In this document: piece by piece, positions 34,383 through 42,889 of the stretch
Layout: every line of letters starts with the position of its first letter
How positions within the stretch are numbered: position 1 is the first letter of the stretch
DNA from: CAYZIC01 sp964478335
GTDB taxonomy: Bacteria; Verrucomicrobiota; Kiritimatiellia; RFP12; DVOR01
Direction of reading: 5' to 3'
Length of the DNA stretch: 44,855 nucleotides
Assembly (NCBI GenBank): GCA_964478335.1
Contig: CAYZIC010000011.1
Coordinates: 1-44,855, forward strand
Notes under the pieces: model-generated
Database searches by the model: none
Seen by the model: the letters and a program-made list of their open reading frames with translations, nothing else
What the model was told of the DNA's origin: nothing
Program-made: the position numbers and the translations under genes

Positions 34383-35375
34383 ATGAAAAATGCGTCTCTA
34401 GCAATTATACTTGCCCTCTTAGCCGCCTTATTTTATGCAATTGGGATCCCCTTATCAAAACAACTCTTAACACTAATGCCACCAACCTTTTTGGCAGCCA
34501 CACTCTATCTTGGTGCTGGAATCAGTGCTGGATGCTACTACCTAGCCATCCCCCGTCATCGCCGTGGCCCAGAATTAACACGCTCAGACCTGCGCTACAC
34601 GCTTGGTATGATCATTTTAGATTGTATTGCCCCCATCTTTTTAATGATTGGCTTGAGCCAAGCAACTGCGGCAAATGTCTCGCTACTCAACAATTTTGAG
34701 ATTGTCGCAACCACCCTCCTCGCACTCATCATATTTAAAGAACGAGTCTCAGGTGTTTTATGGGGGGCTATTGGATTGGTTTCTTGCGCTAGCATACTCC
34801 TATCGATTCAAGATGCGCAAAGTCTACAATTCTCTACAGGGTCAATCTTTGTCCTCTTAGCGTGCCTCTGCTGGGGACTTGAAAATAATTGCACCCGCAA
34901 AATTGCGGACAAAAGCACCTCTCAAATTGTAATGGTCAAAGGTGTATTTTCTGGGTTAGCCTCACTACTCATTGCTTGGGTCATTGGGGAATCGCTCTTT
35001 TGGGGTTGGTCTGTATTTGGTGCACTAGGCGTAGGTGTAGTGGCCTATGGGCTCAGTATTTACCTGTATGTGCGCGCACAAAAAGACCTTGGTGCCGCCA
35101 AAACAAGTGCCTTTTATGCTACCGCACCTTTCATCGGAGTCGGTCTCTCTTATCTATTTTTGCAAGAAGCGATCGGGATCACCTTTGTAATAGCCCTGCT
35201 TTTAATGATCATCGGGACAATCCTCATCGTGCTCGACATCCTTTTTATCAGACACCGCCATCGTCACATCCATTTAGATGCAAAAACCAATCATCACATC
35301 GAGCATATTCACTATCACTGGCATCGCCTTGGCTTAGAGGTACACCATACACACACGCACCCCAAGTGCTCCTAA
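34383..35375 (+). CDS. EamA/DMT-family transporter with His-rich C-terminal tail
   Basis: A ten-helix drug/metabolite transporter with two EamA repeats, 330 residues. The repeats contain LLNNFEIVATTLLALIIFKERVSG and YATAPFIGVGLSYLFLQEAIG, the usual helix 4/5 positions. The last 45 residues form a cytosolic tail with about 15 His (RHRHRHIHLDAKTNHHIEHI, HYHWHRLGL, HHTHTHPK), unusual for this family and suggestive of metal sensing or binding. The gene is more AT-rich than its neighbours and uses other codons (TTA, ATT, GCA), which hints at transfer. GGAG lies ten bases before the ATG. The substrate is unknown. Confidence 0.85.
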   Translation: MKNASLAIILALLAALFYAIGIPLSKQLLTLMPPTFLAATLYLGAGISAGCYYLAIPRHRRGPELTRSDLRYTLGMIILDCIAPIFLMIGLSQATAANVSLLNNFEIVATTLLALIIFKERVSGVLWGAIGLVSCASILLSIQDAQSLQFSTGSIFVLLACLCWGLENNCTRKIADKSTSQIVMVKGVFSGLASLLIAWVIGESLFWGWSVFGALGVGVVAYGLSIYLYVRAQKDLGAAKTSAFYATAPFIGVGLSYLFLQEAIGITFVIALLLMIIGTILIVLDILFIRHRHRHIHLDAKTNHHIEHIHYHWHRLGLEVHHTHTHPKCS

Positions 35376-35384
35376 AGCGAGCGC

Positions 35385-35566
35385 GCCGCAAGCTAAAGGA
35401 CGCGGCGCAACCGTGTCCTACCACCCCTACGTTGCAATGACTCTGCGCGCTCTCTGCCTCTCTGCGGGAGACACCCCGACAGACCTGCTCACGCAGCGAG
35501 CTCAATGCTTGATGCCTGTTGCGTGAGCGCAGCGAACTGCCTGTTGCGGGCGAGCGAAGCGAGCCC
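35385..35566. repeat. Mosaic repeat block E
   Basis: Contains CTGCGCGCTCTCTGCCTCTC then TGCGGGAGA as in block F, preceded by a CTACGTTGCAATGACTCTG segment that matches CTACGCTGCAACAGCTCTG in F, followed by several GTGAGCGCAGCGA and GCGAGCGAAGCGAGC units. No gene is seen. Confidence 0.75.
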
Positions 35567-35598
35567 AAAAAAAGCAGACCCGTTAGGATCTGCTTTTT
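35567..35598. terminator. Bidirectional terminator
   Basis: AAAAAGCAGA and TCTGCTTTTT flank a 10-base loop (35579-35588). A-runs and T-runs on both sides let it work for the surface protein gene on the minus strand and for the DMT transporter on the plus strand. Confidence 0.85.
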
Positions 35599-35625
35599 GA
35601 TGCTTGGCGAGTCGATCGCCTGCGC

Positions 35626-36288
35626 TTACCAACCGGCGTTGATCAAGGGCAACAACAAGCCAGCAGCGTTGTAGTTGAGCAAGCCGATCTGGAAGCCATA
35701 GAGGCGCTTAGCGTAGTTGAATAGGCCAATTTGGCAACCAGCAAATTCTCCACTATCGGAGGTGCCGTTAAAGAGGATTGCCGCTTGGAGGCCAAAGCCG
35801 TCACCATGGTTTGCGAGCAGGGATGCTTGCATACCGGAGATGTCGTCGGCGACATTGAGGCCCAAGGTCGCTTGGAAACCGCGCACCTGCACTGCGGAGT
35901 TAAAGAGCAATGAAGATTGCAAACCGTAGACTCCATTAGCCGTGCCAAAGATACCGTTAGCACACAAGCCGTAGATGTCTTGATTAAGGCCGGCCAAAAG
36001 CTCAGCTTGGATACCACGCACGTCAAAATCGAGCTTTTCACGCACAGAATCATGCACGAAGCCAACGTTGAGACCGATGAAATTAGAATAGGCCACATAC
36101 TCAAGTGGCTCGGCGCCAAACTTGCTCTGGGTCATATCATAATAGTGTTGCTTGGTTTCGTAGTTATCTGTAGCACCGATATACAAGCTCAAGCTGCTTG
36201 CTTTTTCGGGACCAAAGAGACCAAAACTAGCGAGGGAGACAGATGTAGCAAGAATCAAACTTGCAAAAGATAAAGTAAGTGTTTTCAT
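35626..36288 (-). CDS. Exported surface-repeat protein (LA_2272-like)
   Basis: A 220-residue protein with a signal peptide (1-20, ending SLASFG). From about residue 60 it consists of repeats of about 16-20 residues of the type GxQxSLLFN and FAGCQIGLFNYAKRLYGFQI, ending GLLNYNAAGLLLPLINAGW. This pattern is that of LA_2272-type surface repeats, predicted to form a beta-rich outer-membrane or surface structure. Function is unknown. The promoter lies so near that the mRNA would be almost leaderless, and no Shine-Dalgarno site is seen. The gene is monocistronic. Confidence 0.75.
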   Translation of the reverse strand: MKTLTLSFASLILATSVSLASFGLFGPEKASSLSLYIGATDNYETKQHYYDMTQSKFGAEPLEYVAYSNFIGLNVGFVHDSVREKLDFDVRGIQAELLAGLNQDIYGLCANGIFGTANGVYGLQSSLLFNSAVQVRGFQATLGLNVADDISGMQASLLANHGDGFGLQAAILFNGTSDSGEFAGCQIGLFNYAKRLYGFQIGLLNYNAAGLLLPLINAGW

Positions 36289-36297
36289 AATGAGATT

Positions 36298-36326
36298 ACT
36301 ATAACAAAGTTGCCGACTGGATGCAA
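36298..36326 (-). promoter_or_regulatory. Promoter of the surface-repeat protein gene
   Basis: On the minus strand TTGCAT (36326-36321), 17 bases, TATAGT (36303-36298). The predicted start of transcription near 36291 is about three bases before the ATG. Confidence 0.65.
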
Positions 36327-36473
36327 GGGCAAAAGTGAGAAAATCGGTGTCTTTTTCCTATTCTTCTGCCGATAAGGCGATCGTTCCCTCCCAAACCATC
36401 CCTTTGACTCAGCACGATTGATAGAATAAGCCCTATAGATCCTTGCGATCAAATCCTGAGAGAGGGGGCATCG

Positions 36474-36507
36474 GCTTTTGTATACTGATGCGTTTATTCT
36501 TAAACGC
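36474..36507. repeat. Dispersed tetraloop hairpin element, copy 2 (inverted)
   Basis: The hairpin GCGTTTAAGAATAAACGC is at 36507-36490 on the minus strand, followed by ATCAGTATACAAAA. That tail matches the copy at 43231 with one difference, so the conserved unit is at least 32 bases. It lies in the gap between the aldo/keto reductase end and the surface protein promoter. The rest of 36327-36551 shows no gene. Confidence 0.82.
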
Positions 36508-36551
36508 TGGCACCTAGGCGTGTCTCGCCCCAGGGCACTCGCATCAATCCA

Positions 36552-37499
36552 CTAGCCAATCGCCTCTAAGAGGCTCGGCGGCAATGGAGGCAGATCGAGT
36601 GCTGCGGCGTTGTCTCGAAGCTGCTCGGTTGTACGGGCTCCAATGATGGCACTACAGACAATGGGGTGGCGCAGTGTCCACAGGAGGGCCATTTGAGCAA
36701 GGGTATAACCGTGATCGAGGGCGAGCTGATTGAGATCGGCAATCTGATTGAGGCGCTCGGGGGTGAGGTCGCGTTGATTGAGAAATGGCGACTGACTGGC
36801 CATGCGTGAATCCACTGGGATCTCTCGCAAATACTTATCGGTCAAGAGGCCTTGAGCCAGGGTCGAGAAGACTGTCACGCCGACTTGCTGCTCGGTGCAC
36901 AGAGGGAGAATCTCGCGCTCGATATCGCGCACAAAGAGGCTGTAGCGGTGTTGGTTGATGACAAAGGGGGTGCGGGTTTCTTTAAAGAAAGCGATGGCAC
37001 GCTGGGTATCCGCTGCAGAGTATTTGGAGATGCCCACGTAGAGGGCCTTGCCCGAACGCACAATATCGGCGAGAGCGCCGAGGGATTCCTCGAGGGGTGT
37101 ATTGGGGTCTGGTCGGTGGTGGTAAAAGATGTCAACGTAGTCGAGCTGAAGGCGCCGAAGAGATTGGTTGATGCCTGCAATGAGGTGTTTACGCGAACCG
37201 CCATCACCATAGGGGCCAGGCCACATGAGGTGGCCGGCTTTGGTGGTGATAACCATTTCATCTCGGTGAGCAGCGAAGTGAGCCTTGAGGGTCGCACCAA
37301 AGAGCGTTTCGGCGGCACCAGGGGGTGGGCCGTAATTATCGGCGAGGTCAAAGGCGGTAATGCCTAAATCAAGCGCCGTGGCGATCATCTTTTTGCACTG
37401 GTCTTGGGTCGTGGCATCGCCAAAGTTATGCCAGAGTCCAAGGGTGAGTTCGGATAAGGTTAGGCCGCTTTGGCCACAGGGTCGTTGTTTCATAGGCAT
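36552..37499 (-). CDS. gpr: Aldo/keto reductase, YghZ/GPR type
   Basis: A cytosolic NADPH-dependent reductase of 315 residues in the YghZ (L-glyceraldehyde 3-phosphate reductase) and Kv-beta-like group. It starts MPMKQRPCGQSGLTLSELTL, and GLWHNFGD, FDLADNYGPPPGAAE, the Lys of TTKAG and YHHRPDP give the catalytic Tyr, Lys and His. The frame stays open to 37631 across a 7-bp tandem repeat, but the extra residues are Pro-rich and non-conserved, so the ATG at 37499 is used. No Shine-Dalgarno site is visible. The end is VVCSAIIGARTTEQL, typical of the family. It is last in the accD-accA-ELM1-tilS gene string. Confidence 0.88.
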   Translation of the reverse strand: MPMKQRPCGQSGLTLSELTLGLWHNFGDATTQDQCKKMIATALDLGITAFDLADNYGPPPGAAETLFGATLKAHFAAHRDEMVITTKAGHLMWPGPYGDGGSRKHLIAGINQSLRRLQLDYVDIFYHHRPDPNTPLEESLGALADIVRSGKALYVGISKYSAADTQRAIAFFKETRTPFVINQHRYSLFVRDIEREILPLCTEQQVGVTVFSTLAQGLLTDKYLREIPVDSRMASQSPFLNQRDLTPERLNQIADLNQLALDHGYTLAQMALLWTLRHPIVCSAIIGARTTEQLRDNAAALDLPPLPPSLLEAIG

Positions 37500-37504
37500 T
37501 TGAA

Positions 37505-37539
37505 GGTTAGAGGTTAGAGGGTCAAGGGTCAAGGGTGAC
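37505..37539. repeat. Five 7-bp tandem units (GGTTAGA / GGGTCAA)
   Basis: GGTTAGA twice, GGGTCAA twice, then GGGTGAC, without interruption. It lies in the 58-base gap between tilS and the reductase, just upstream of the reductase start. Confidence 0.85.
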
Positions 37540-37557
37540 TGTGTCGCAAGTAGGTCG

Positions 37558-38817
37558 CTACATTCTGGCGCCCCGGGTCGCCTGGATGCGCCAACTGGGG
37601 GAATCTTGGGCAAGGTCGATGGTTTGGGCAATGCGATAAGCGGGGAGCCACACGGGGGAGGCGCTTTGGGTGAAGATGGGATAGCTGGCGCGGGCTGCCT
37701 GGGGGATCTTGAGATCGACCATGATATCTTGGAGCTTGCGGCTGCCGTGGAGACCGCGCGGCTGGAAACGTTCTCCGGCGTAGCGAGAACGGACCTCGAT
37801 GGGCTCTTGGGGTAAATAGCAGGTGTCGGGGCCTTCTTTGGCGAAGCCTGTGGCCGCAGTCACATCGATGGCCCATTCACCCCATTGATAGAGGCCCGGT
37901 TGCGTGATCAGCTGTGCCTGAGGTTGCTCATCGCACGCATGCTTAATCAGCTCGTAGCATTCTCCTTGGCGGCGAATGGTTAAGGTCGGGGTGAGGGATT
38001 CGCTGGCGGTGGGATCTGTGAGGAGGCGGGCAATACGGGCGGCTGTAGCATGGTCGCCCAGCAACGCCACCAGCAATCGTCGCTGGATGGCGCAATGGGT
38101 GGTGGCGGAGATCAGAAGCGTCGTGGTGGAGCCAGTGACCTGGGGTTGATAGAGCGCACGAGTGGCGGCGGCAAGGTAGTCGTCCTCGTCTCGAAGAATG
38201 GCGGCGGACTGGGTGAGGCCTTGGCGCAAGCTGGGGAGCTCGGTGAGGAGACTGCGAATGTGGTTGCGAGGTATCGAGGTGTCGCGGTTGGAGATGTCCT
38301 CGCAATGGGAATAGGTGGGAATCTGGGATCGAGCCAAGGTAAGCCAGGGACGAATCACTCGCATGCCATGAAGCGTGTTGTCGGGCTTAATGCTGGCGAG
38401 GCTTTGGCAACCGCCGCCACGGGCTAAACGCAGCAGGAGATGTTCGGCGACATCGTCGCCGTGGTGGGCCATGAGGAGGCCGTCGAGAGATTGGCTGTGG
38501 TAGACCTCTTGGAAGAATGCGTATCTGGCGGCTCTAGCGGCCATTTCGAGGGAGGTGCCAGGGCTGGGCGCAACGCACCCATGGCCGCAATGGAGGGGCA
38601 CGGCGTGGGCGGCGCAGAGTGCGCGAACGAAGGCTTCGTCGGCGTCGCCGAGTTCGCCGATGACACCGTGATTAAAGTGGATTGCGACAAAGTGAATTTG
38701 CAGGTCGACAAGTGCATGAAAGAGTGCGGTGCTGTCATTCCCGCCAGAGAGAGCAAGCCCCCACTTGCCTGTCGCAGGCAAGGCATCGAGAATGGCCTGC
38801 TGGTAGGTATCAGTCAT
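37558..38817 (-). CDS. tilS: tRNA(Ile)-lysidine synthase
   Basis: Adds lysine to C34 of the tRNA-Ile that reads AUA, an essential step; 419 residues. The N-type ATP pyrophosphatase P-loop is SGGNDS (24-29). LLMAHHGDDVAEHLLLRLARG is the expected second motif, and RYAGERFQPRG lies in the C-terminal domain. The start overlaps the end of the ELM1-type gene by eight bases, so the two are co-translated. Confidence 0.94.
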   Translation of the reverse strand: MTDTYQQAILDALPATGKWGLALSGGNDSTALFHALVDLQIHFVAIHFNHGVIGELGDADEAFVRALCAAHAVPLHCGHGCVAPSPGTSLEMAARAARYAFFQEVYHSQSLDGLLMAHHGDDVAEHLLLRLARGGGCQSLASIKPDNTLHGMRVIRPWLTLARSQIPTYSHCEDISNRDTSIPRNHIRSLLTELPSLRQGLTQSAAILRDEDDYLAAATRALYQPQVTGSTTTLLISATTHCAIQRRLLVALLGDHATAARIARLLTDPTASESLTPTLTIRRQGECYELIKHACDEQPQAQLITQPGLYQWGEWAIDVTAATGFAKEGPDTCYLPQEPIEVRSRYAGERFQPRGLHGSRKLQDIMVDLKIPQAARASYPIFTQSASPVWLPAYRIAQTIDLAQDSPSWRIQATRGARM

Positions 38818-39781
38818 GGAGGTCTAGCTGGGCTTTGACGGCATCAAAGATGGCGGTGGTGTCGACTTTGCGCGTGGCGTGGCCGAGGCTATCTGTAAAG
38901 CAGTGGGCGTAGCCTTGGCTGTCGAGCATCTGAACAAATCGAGCAAACTTGGATTGACGATTGGTGATGGTGTCGATGATTTCGACGGCTGCAGATCCCG
39001 TGCAAACGGCTTCGCTGAGCATACCTGTCGAATCGGCCGTGACGAAGAGGGTTTCGCAACGGGAGACAAAGGCTGGGATCGGGTTAAAGGTGTTGCGGCT
39101 AAAGATCAGGGCGTAGTCAAAGGGATAGGTGTCGAGCAGGGTGTCGATCTCGGCGGGCGTACGGCGGGAGGTCGTGACGTAGTGTTCACAATCTGGCGTG
39201 GCGGCAAAGATGGCATCGAGAATCGGCTTGAGCGCGGTGGCCTTGAGATCGGAGAAGGGATTAGGACCGCCAATAATGACGGCAATGGCGCGTTCTTTTT
39301 TGGGGGTGTACTGGGCTAAAAAGGCCTGGGTCTGCTCTGCATAGTAGGCATCACGCGCGGGGCAAAGGTTAATGGGCATGGTGATGCGATTGGGCGCAGG
39401 CATGGCCTTGTCAAAGGCTGGTGTCAAGATCGCAGCAAAGCCATCAAGGCTGTAGCCACTGGGATTGAGAATGGCGACACAGGGCTTGCCGAGGCGTTTG
39501 GCGATAACCTTGGCGCCGTAAAAGGTGTTCGATCCAGTACCGATAACGCAGGCGATGGGGCTAAAGGGCTTGACGGCGGCCAATTCGGCATCGAGTTCGC
39601 CGCAATAGAGCGAGAGGGTGCAGATATGCAGGCGGTCGAGCAAGTAGGAGCAGGCTTTGTGAAAGGGACTCTTGTAAGCGACACGCAGCATGAGCGGCTC
39701 GAGGCCGAGCCCGTCGCAAAGGGCGCGGGATTGGTTTTCGTGTCCGGGTTTACCATCGGTTAAAACAAGTACGTAGGCCAT
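38810..39781 (-). CDS. ELM1/GtrOC1-family protein, probable glycosyltransferase
   Basis: A protein of 323 residues of the PF06258 family (mitochondrial fission ELM1-like). The diagnostic N-terminus VLTDGKPGHENQSRAL and the nucleotide-sugar-type C-terminal segment TADSTGMLSEAVCTGSAAVEI are clear. Bacterial members often lie near lipopolysaccharide genes, so a role in cell-surface glycan synthesis is likely but unproven. The frame is open to a TTG at 39787, but AAGGA would touch that codon and is six bases from the ATG at 39781. Confidence 0.83.
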   Translation of the reverse strand: MAYVLVLTDGKPGHENQSRALCDGLGLEPLMLRVAYKSPFHKACSYLLDRLHICTLSLYCGELDAELAAVKPFSPIACVIGTGSNTFYGAKVIAKRLGKPCVAILNPSGYSLDGFAAILTPAFDKAMPAPNRITMPINLCPARDAYYAEQTQAFLAQYTPKKERAIAVIIGGPNPFSDLKATALKPILDAIFAATPDCEHYVTTSRRTPAEIDTLLDTYPFDYALIFSRNTFNPIPAFVSRCETLFVTADSTGMLSEAVCTGSAAVEIIDTITNRQSKFARFVQMLDSQGYAHCFTDSLGHATRKVDTTAIFDAVKAQLDLHD

Positions 39782-39823
39782 GAGCAATCCTTACTCGACA
39801 AGAGCGGCAGAAATGTGGGATAC

Positions 39824-39856
39824 GTCGTGTAGGGCGAGTGTCTCGCCCTACACGAC
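39824..39856. repeat. Perfect 15-bp inverted repeat between accA and the ELM1 gene
   Basis: GTCGTGTAGGGCGAG, loop TGT, CTCGCCCTACACGAC: no mismatch and no T-run. It starts eight bases beyond the accA stop. It may protect the accDA mRNA 3' end or act as an attenuator; it also resembles GTAGGGCGAG-type dispersed repeats known from other genomes. Confidence 0.85.
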
Positions 39857-39864
39857 CAGCAGTG

Positions 39865-40686
39865 CTAGTCTGCGAAACGCCCCAACGCCTTGAACTTTTC
39901 GTAGCGCTGGTCAACGAGCTGATCCGTGGGGATGGCACTAAGCTCGGTGAGGGTTTGCAGCACAGCATCCTTAGCCGCTTGCATGGCAGCTGCGGGATCG
40001 GTGTGTGCGCCGCCGGAGGGTTCTACCACGACGGTGTCGACGATGCCCAGGTCTTTGAGCGAATCGGAAGTGATTTTGAGAGCCTCAGCAGCGACGGGTG
40101 CCTTGGTGCCATCACGCCACAAAATGGAGGCGCAGCCTTCTGGGGAAATGACCGAATAGACGGCATGCTGAAGCATCAAGATACGGTCACCCACAGCAAT
40201 ACCCAGCGCACCACCAGAACCGCCCTCACCAGTGACGAGGACAACGATAGGCGTGCGCAAGGTGGACATTTCTGCGAGGTTGCGAGCGATGGCTTCTGCT
40301 TGACCGCGAGCTTCTGCGTCGAGACCGGGGAATGCACCGGAGGTGTCGACGAGGGAGATCACGGGCAAGTGAAACTTTTCGGCCAATTTCATGACGCGCA
40401 TAGCCTTGCGATAGCCATCAGGATTGGCCATACCAAAGCGGTTGGCAATCTTTTCTTCGGTCGTGCGGCCTTTGCGGTGGCCGATCATGACGGCCTTGAC
40501 ACCATCAATGGTCACAAAGCCGGTGAAGAGCGCAGGATCGTCTGCAACCAAGCGGTCGCCATGGATCTCTTGAATGTCTTGACACCAAGCATGAAGAAAA
40601 TCATCAAAGAGCGGACGCTCTGCGTGACGGGCGATCTGAACGGTTTCCCAGGTTGGGTTTGTCGTGACAGTTTCATCAGTAGACAT
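39865..40686 (-). CDS. accA: Acetyl-CoA carboxylase carboxyltransferase subunit alpha
   Basis: One half of the carboxyltransferase that makes malonyl-CoA for fatty acid synthesis; 273 residues, somewhat shorter than the E. coli form (319) because the N-terminal coiled segment is reduced. Family segments are RPLFDDFLHAW, IGHRKGRTTEEKIANRFGMANPDGYRKA (in parts), DTSGAFPGLDAEARGQ, EGGSGGALGI and SVISPEGCASILW. AAGGAG is eight bases before the ATG at 40686; the TTG at 40692 is rejected. It follows accD after 12 bases. Confidence 0.96.
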   Translation of the reverse strand: MSTDETVTTNPTWETVQIARHAERPLFDDFLHAWCQDIQEIHGDRLVADDPALFTGFVTIDGVKAVMIGHRKGRTTEEKIANRFGMANPDGYRKAMRVMKLAEKFHLPVISLVDTSGAFPGLDAEARGQAEAIARNLAEMSTLRTPIVVLVTGEGGSGGALGIAVGDRILMLQHAVYSVISPEGCASILWRDGTKAPVAAEALKITSDSLKDLGIVDTVVVEPSGGAHTDPAAAMQAAKDAVLQTLTELSAIPTDQLVDQRYEKFKALGRFAD

Positions 40687-40698
40687 AATCAAAGCTCC

Positions 40699-41535
40699 TT
40701 ACTTAGCGGCAGTGGTATAACGGATCATCTTGGCGATAAAGGCCTTCATATCCTTACGTGCGACAATCTTATCCAAGAAACCATGCTCGAGGAGGTATTC
40801 CGCGGTTTGGAATTCATCAGGGAGCTTTTGCTTGATGGTGGTCTCGATCACACGACGGCCGGCAAAACCAATCAACGCCTTGGGTTCGGCGATATTCAAA
40901 TCACCCACCATGGCATAGGATGCCGAGACACCACCCGTGGTCGGGTCTGTCAAAATGGAGAGATAGAGCAAGCCATCGTCCTTGAGACGCTGGATTGCAG
41001 CACAGGTCTTGGCCATTTGCATCAAGGAGAGAATGCCCTCATGCATACGTGCTCCTCCCGATGCAGAGCAGAGAATCAACGGGCACTTAAGCTCTCGGGC
41101 CTTTTCCACTGCCTGCAGGATGCGTTCGCCAGTGCCGGTGCCCAAAGAGCCACCCATAAAACGGAAATCCATGACGCCCAAGACGACAGGGTGAGATTCG
41201 ACCGTGGCCGTGCCGACGGTAACCGATTCGCCCAAGCCTGTCTTTTTGCGAGCGCCGGCGACTTTGTCTGCGTAGGCTCCACTAGCATCGTGGAAGTGGA
41301 GCGGATCATGGCTGATCACTTCGCTAGCGATCTCCACAAAGCTACCATCATCGGTCAACTGCGCAATGCGTTCGGCGCAAGACAATCGGGCATGGTAGTT
41401 GCAATTGGGGCAAACCTTGAGGTTGGCATCCCACGCTTGGCGCACCGTGTAGGCGCCACATTTCGGGCAGACGGCCCAAATCGCTTCAGTCGGCACCTTG
41501 AGTGCTTCTTCGGTTTTTGGCGTAAACCATGACAT
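40699..41535 (-). CDS. accD: Acetyl-CoA carboxylase carboxyltransferase subunit beta
   Basis: The partner of AccA, 278 residues. The N-terminal zinc ribbon has Cys23, Cys26, Cys42 and Cys45 (CPKC and CPNC). The carboxyltransferase core has ASGGARMHEGILSLMQMAKT and DPTTGGVSASYAMVGD. AAGGAG precedes the ATG. The tight accD-accA pair ensures equal synthesis. No convincing sigma70 promoter is identified upstream, although a palindrome lies at 41657-41672. Confidence 0.97.
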   Translation of the reverse strand: MSWFTPKTEEALKVPTEAIWAVCPKCGAYTVRQAWDANLKVCPNCNYHARLSCAERIAQLTDDGSFVEIASEVISHDPLHFHDASGAYADKVAGARKKTGLGESVTVGTATVESHPVVLGVMDFRFMGGSLGTGTGERILQAVEKARELKCPLILCSASGGARMHEGILSLMQMAKTCAAIQRLKDDGLLYLSILTDPTTGGVSASYAMVGDLNIAEPKALIGFAGRRVIETTIKQKLPDEFQTAEYLLEHGFLDKIVARKDMKAFIAKMIRYTTAAK

Positions 41536-41656
41536 AGTGAAATCTCCTTAAGATAGGTATTACGGATATAAATTGGTCAGTAATTGCTCTTAAACTACCA
41601 CAATCTCTACGCAATGGCAAGCGCAAAGGCTCAAAAAGACCTAAAATATCGCCCCG

Positions 41657-41672
41657 TCCTTAAAATTAAGGA
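41657..41672. promoter_or_regulatory. Palindrome upstream of accD
   Basis: TCCTTAA-AA-TTAAGGA, 7-bp arms with a 2-base gap, about 120 bases before the accD ATG and near the end of the MFS gene. It has the shape of an operator for a dimeric regulator. No known fatty acid regulator site is recognised. Confidence 0.3.
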
Positions 41673-41704
41673 AAGCCCTACAGTGGGTAGCGTTTTCTCC
41701 CACC

Positions 41705-42889
41705 CTATGCTCTAGTGGTAGTGTGGCTGGCCGCCCAGATGCCGGAAATCGCCAGAGGCACCAAGCAGGCCGCCAAGATGCTCATGATGATCGTCCAGTT
41801 ACCCATGACATCAACAAGGTAGCCAATAAAAACAGGCCCAATCGCTGCCAAGAGGTACCCCGCTGATTGCGCCATGCCTGAGAGCTGCGACGTACGCAAG
41901 GCGTTAGGACTGCGCAGTGAGATAAAGGCGATCGAGAGGCTGATCGCCCCGCCCATGCTTAATGCCATAACCAAAATCGAGAGGAGTATGCCGAGTTCAC
42001 TGGTGCACGCAATCATCCCAATCATGCCCATCAAATAGGTCGCACAAACGCCCCACGTCAGGAGGCGTTGATCCTTGAATTTGTCGCAGAGGATGGGAAT
42101 GATCAGCGTCGCTGGGATCGCCACCAATTGATAGAGGAGCGCAAGCAAGCTGACAAAGGAGGCCTCAAAGCCTCGCGCTGCTAGCATCGTGGGCAACCAC
42201 GCGACCAAAGCATAAAAGACCAACGACTGAATGCCCATAAAGAAGGTTACCGACCAGGCGACGGGTTCGAGCCAAATCGATCGTGACTGACGGGCTGTGG
42301 CCTTGGGTTTGGGCGCAGCTGCGTGAAATTCGGATTCGAGCTTGAATTGTGGAATCCACATGACGAGCGAAAGCACCGCCACGATCCCCCACACCGCCAA
42401 AGCATGTCCCCAGCCAAGGCCTACTTGAGCAGCCAAGGGGTAGCTAATTCCCGCACCCAATGCCGCACAGCCACAGAGGCTCGCAGTGTAAATGCTGGTC
42501 ATGAGGCCGATATTTTTGGGAAAGTGGCTCTTGATCACGCTCGGCACAATCACATTGCCAATCGCAATGCCCACACCCAGTGTCGTCGTACCAATAAAGA
42601 GACCAATGGTACCTGTATAAGAACGCACCACTTCGCCCACGAGAACCAGCATCACCCCAATTGCGGTGATGCGCGCGTAGCCGTGGCGTTTAACAAAAGT
42701 AGCAACAAAAGGAGACACAATGGCAAAGGCTATCAGAGGGATCGTTGTAATCAGGCCTGCGACTTGATTACTGAGCGTAAAGTCGGTTTGTATCAGCTTG
42801 ACTAAGCTACCGACTGCCGTGATGGGGGCTCTGAGGTTGAATGATACAAAGAGAATGCCTAATGCCGTTAACAGTGTTCCTTTTCGCAT
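41705..42889 (-). CDS. MFS transporter, CynX/NimT family
   Basis: A 12-helix major facilitator protein of 394 residues. The N-terminal signature FVSFNLRAPITAVGSL and LITTIPLIAFAIVSPF are characteristic of the CynX (cyanate) and NimT (2-nitroimidazole) group. A cytosolic loop AAAPKPKATARQSRS splits the two halves. The substrate cannot be predicted. There is no good Shine-Dalgarno site before the ATG. It is oriented like accD but has 170 bases between them, so it is probably separate. Confidence 0.88.
   Translation of the reverse strand: MRKGTLLTALGILFVSFNLRAPITAVGSLVKLIQTDFTLSNQVAGLITTIPLIAFAIVSPFVATFVKRHGYARITAIGVMLVLVGEVVRSYTGTIGLFIGTTTLGVGIAIGNVIVPSVIKSHFPKNIGLMTSIYTASLCGCAALGAGISYPLAAQVGLGWGHALAVWGIVAVLSLVMWIPQFKLESEFHAAAPKPKATARQSRSIWLEPVAWSVTFFMGIQSLVFYALVAWLPTMLAARGFEASFVSLLALLYQLVAIPATLIIPILCDKFKDQRLLTWGVCATYLMGMIGMIACTSELGILLSILVMALSMGGAISLSIAFISLRSPNALRTSQLSGMAQSAGYLLAAIGPVFIGYLVDVMGNWTIIMSILAACLVPLAISGIWAASHTTTRA

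Noticed and set aside
37500..37631. 44-codon N-terminal extension of the aldo/keto reductase
   Set aside because: It is translated from the 7-bp repeat and from the antisense of the tilS end; the family start is at 37499.
39838..41532. A 564-codon open frame on the plus strand across accA and accD
   Set aside because: It is exactly antisense to two clearly identified genes, spans their junction, lacks a ribosome site and has no recognisable domain. Strong third-position bias in the real genes removes stops from this frame.
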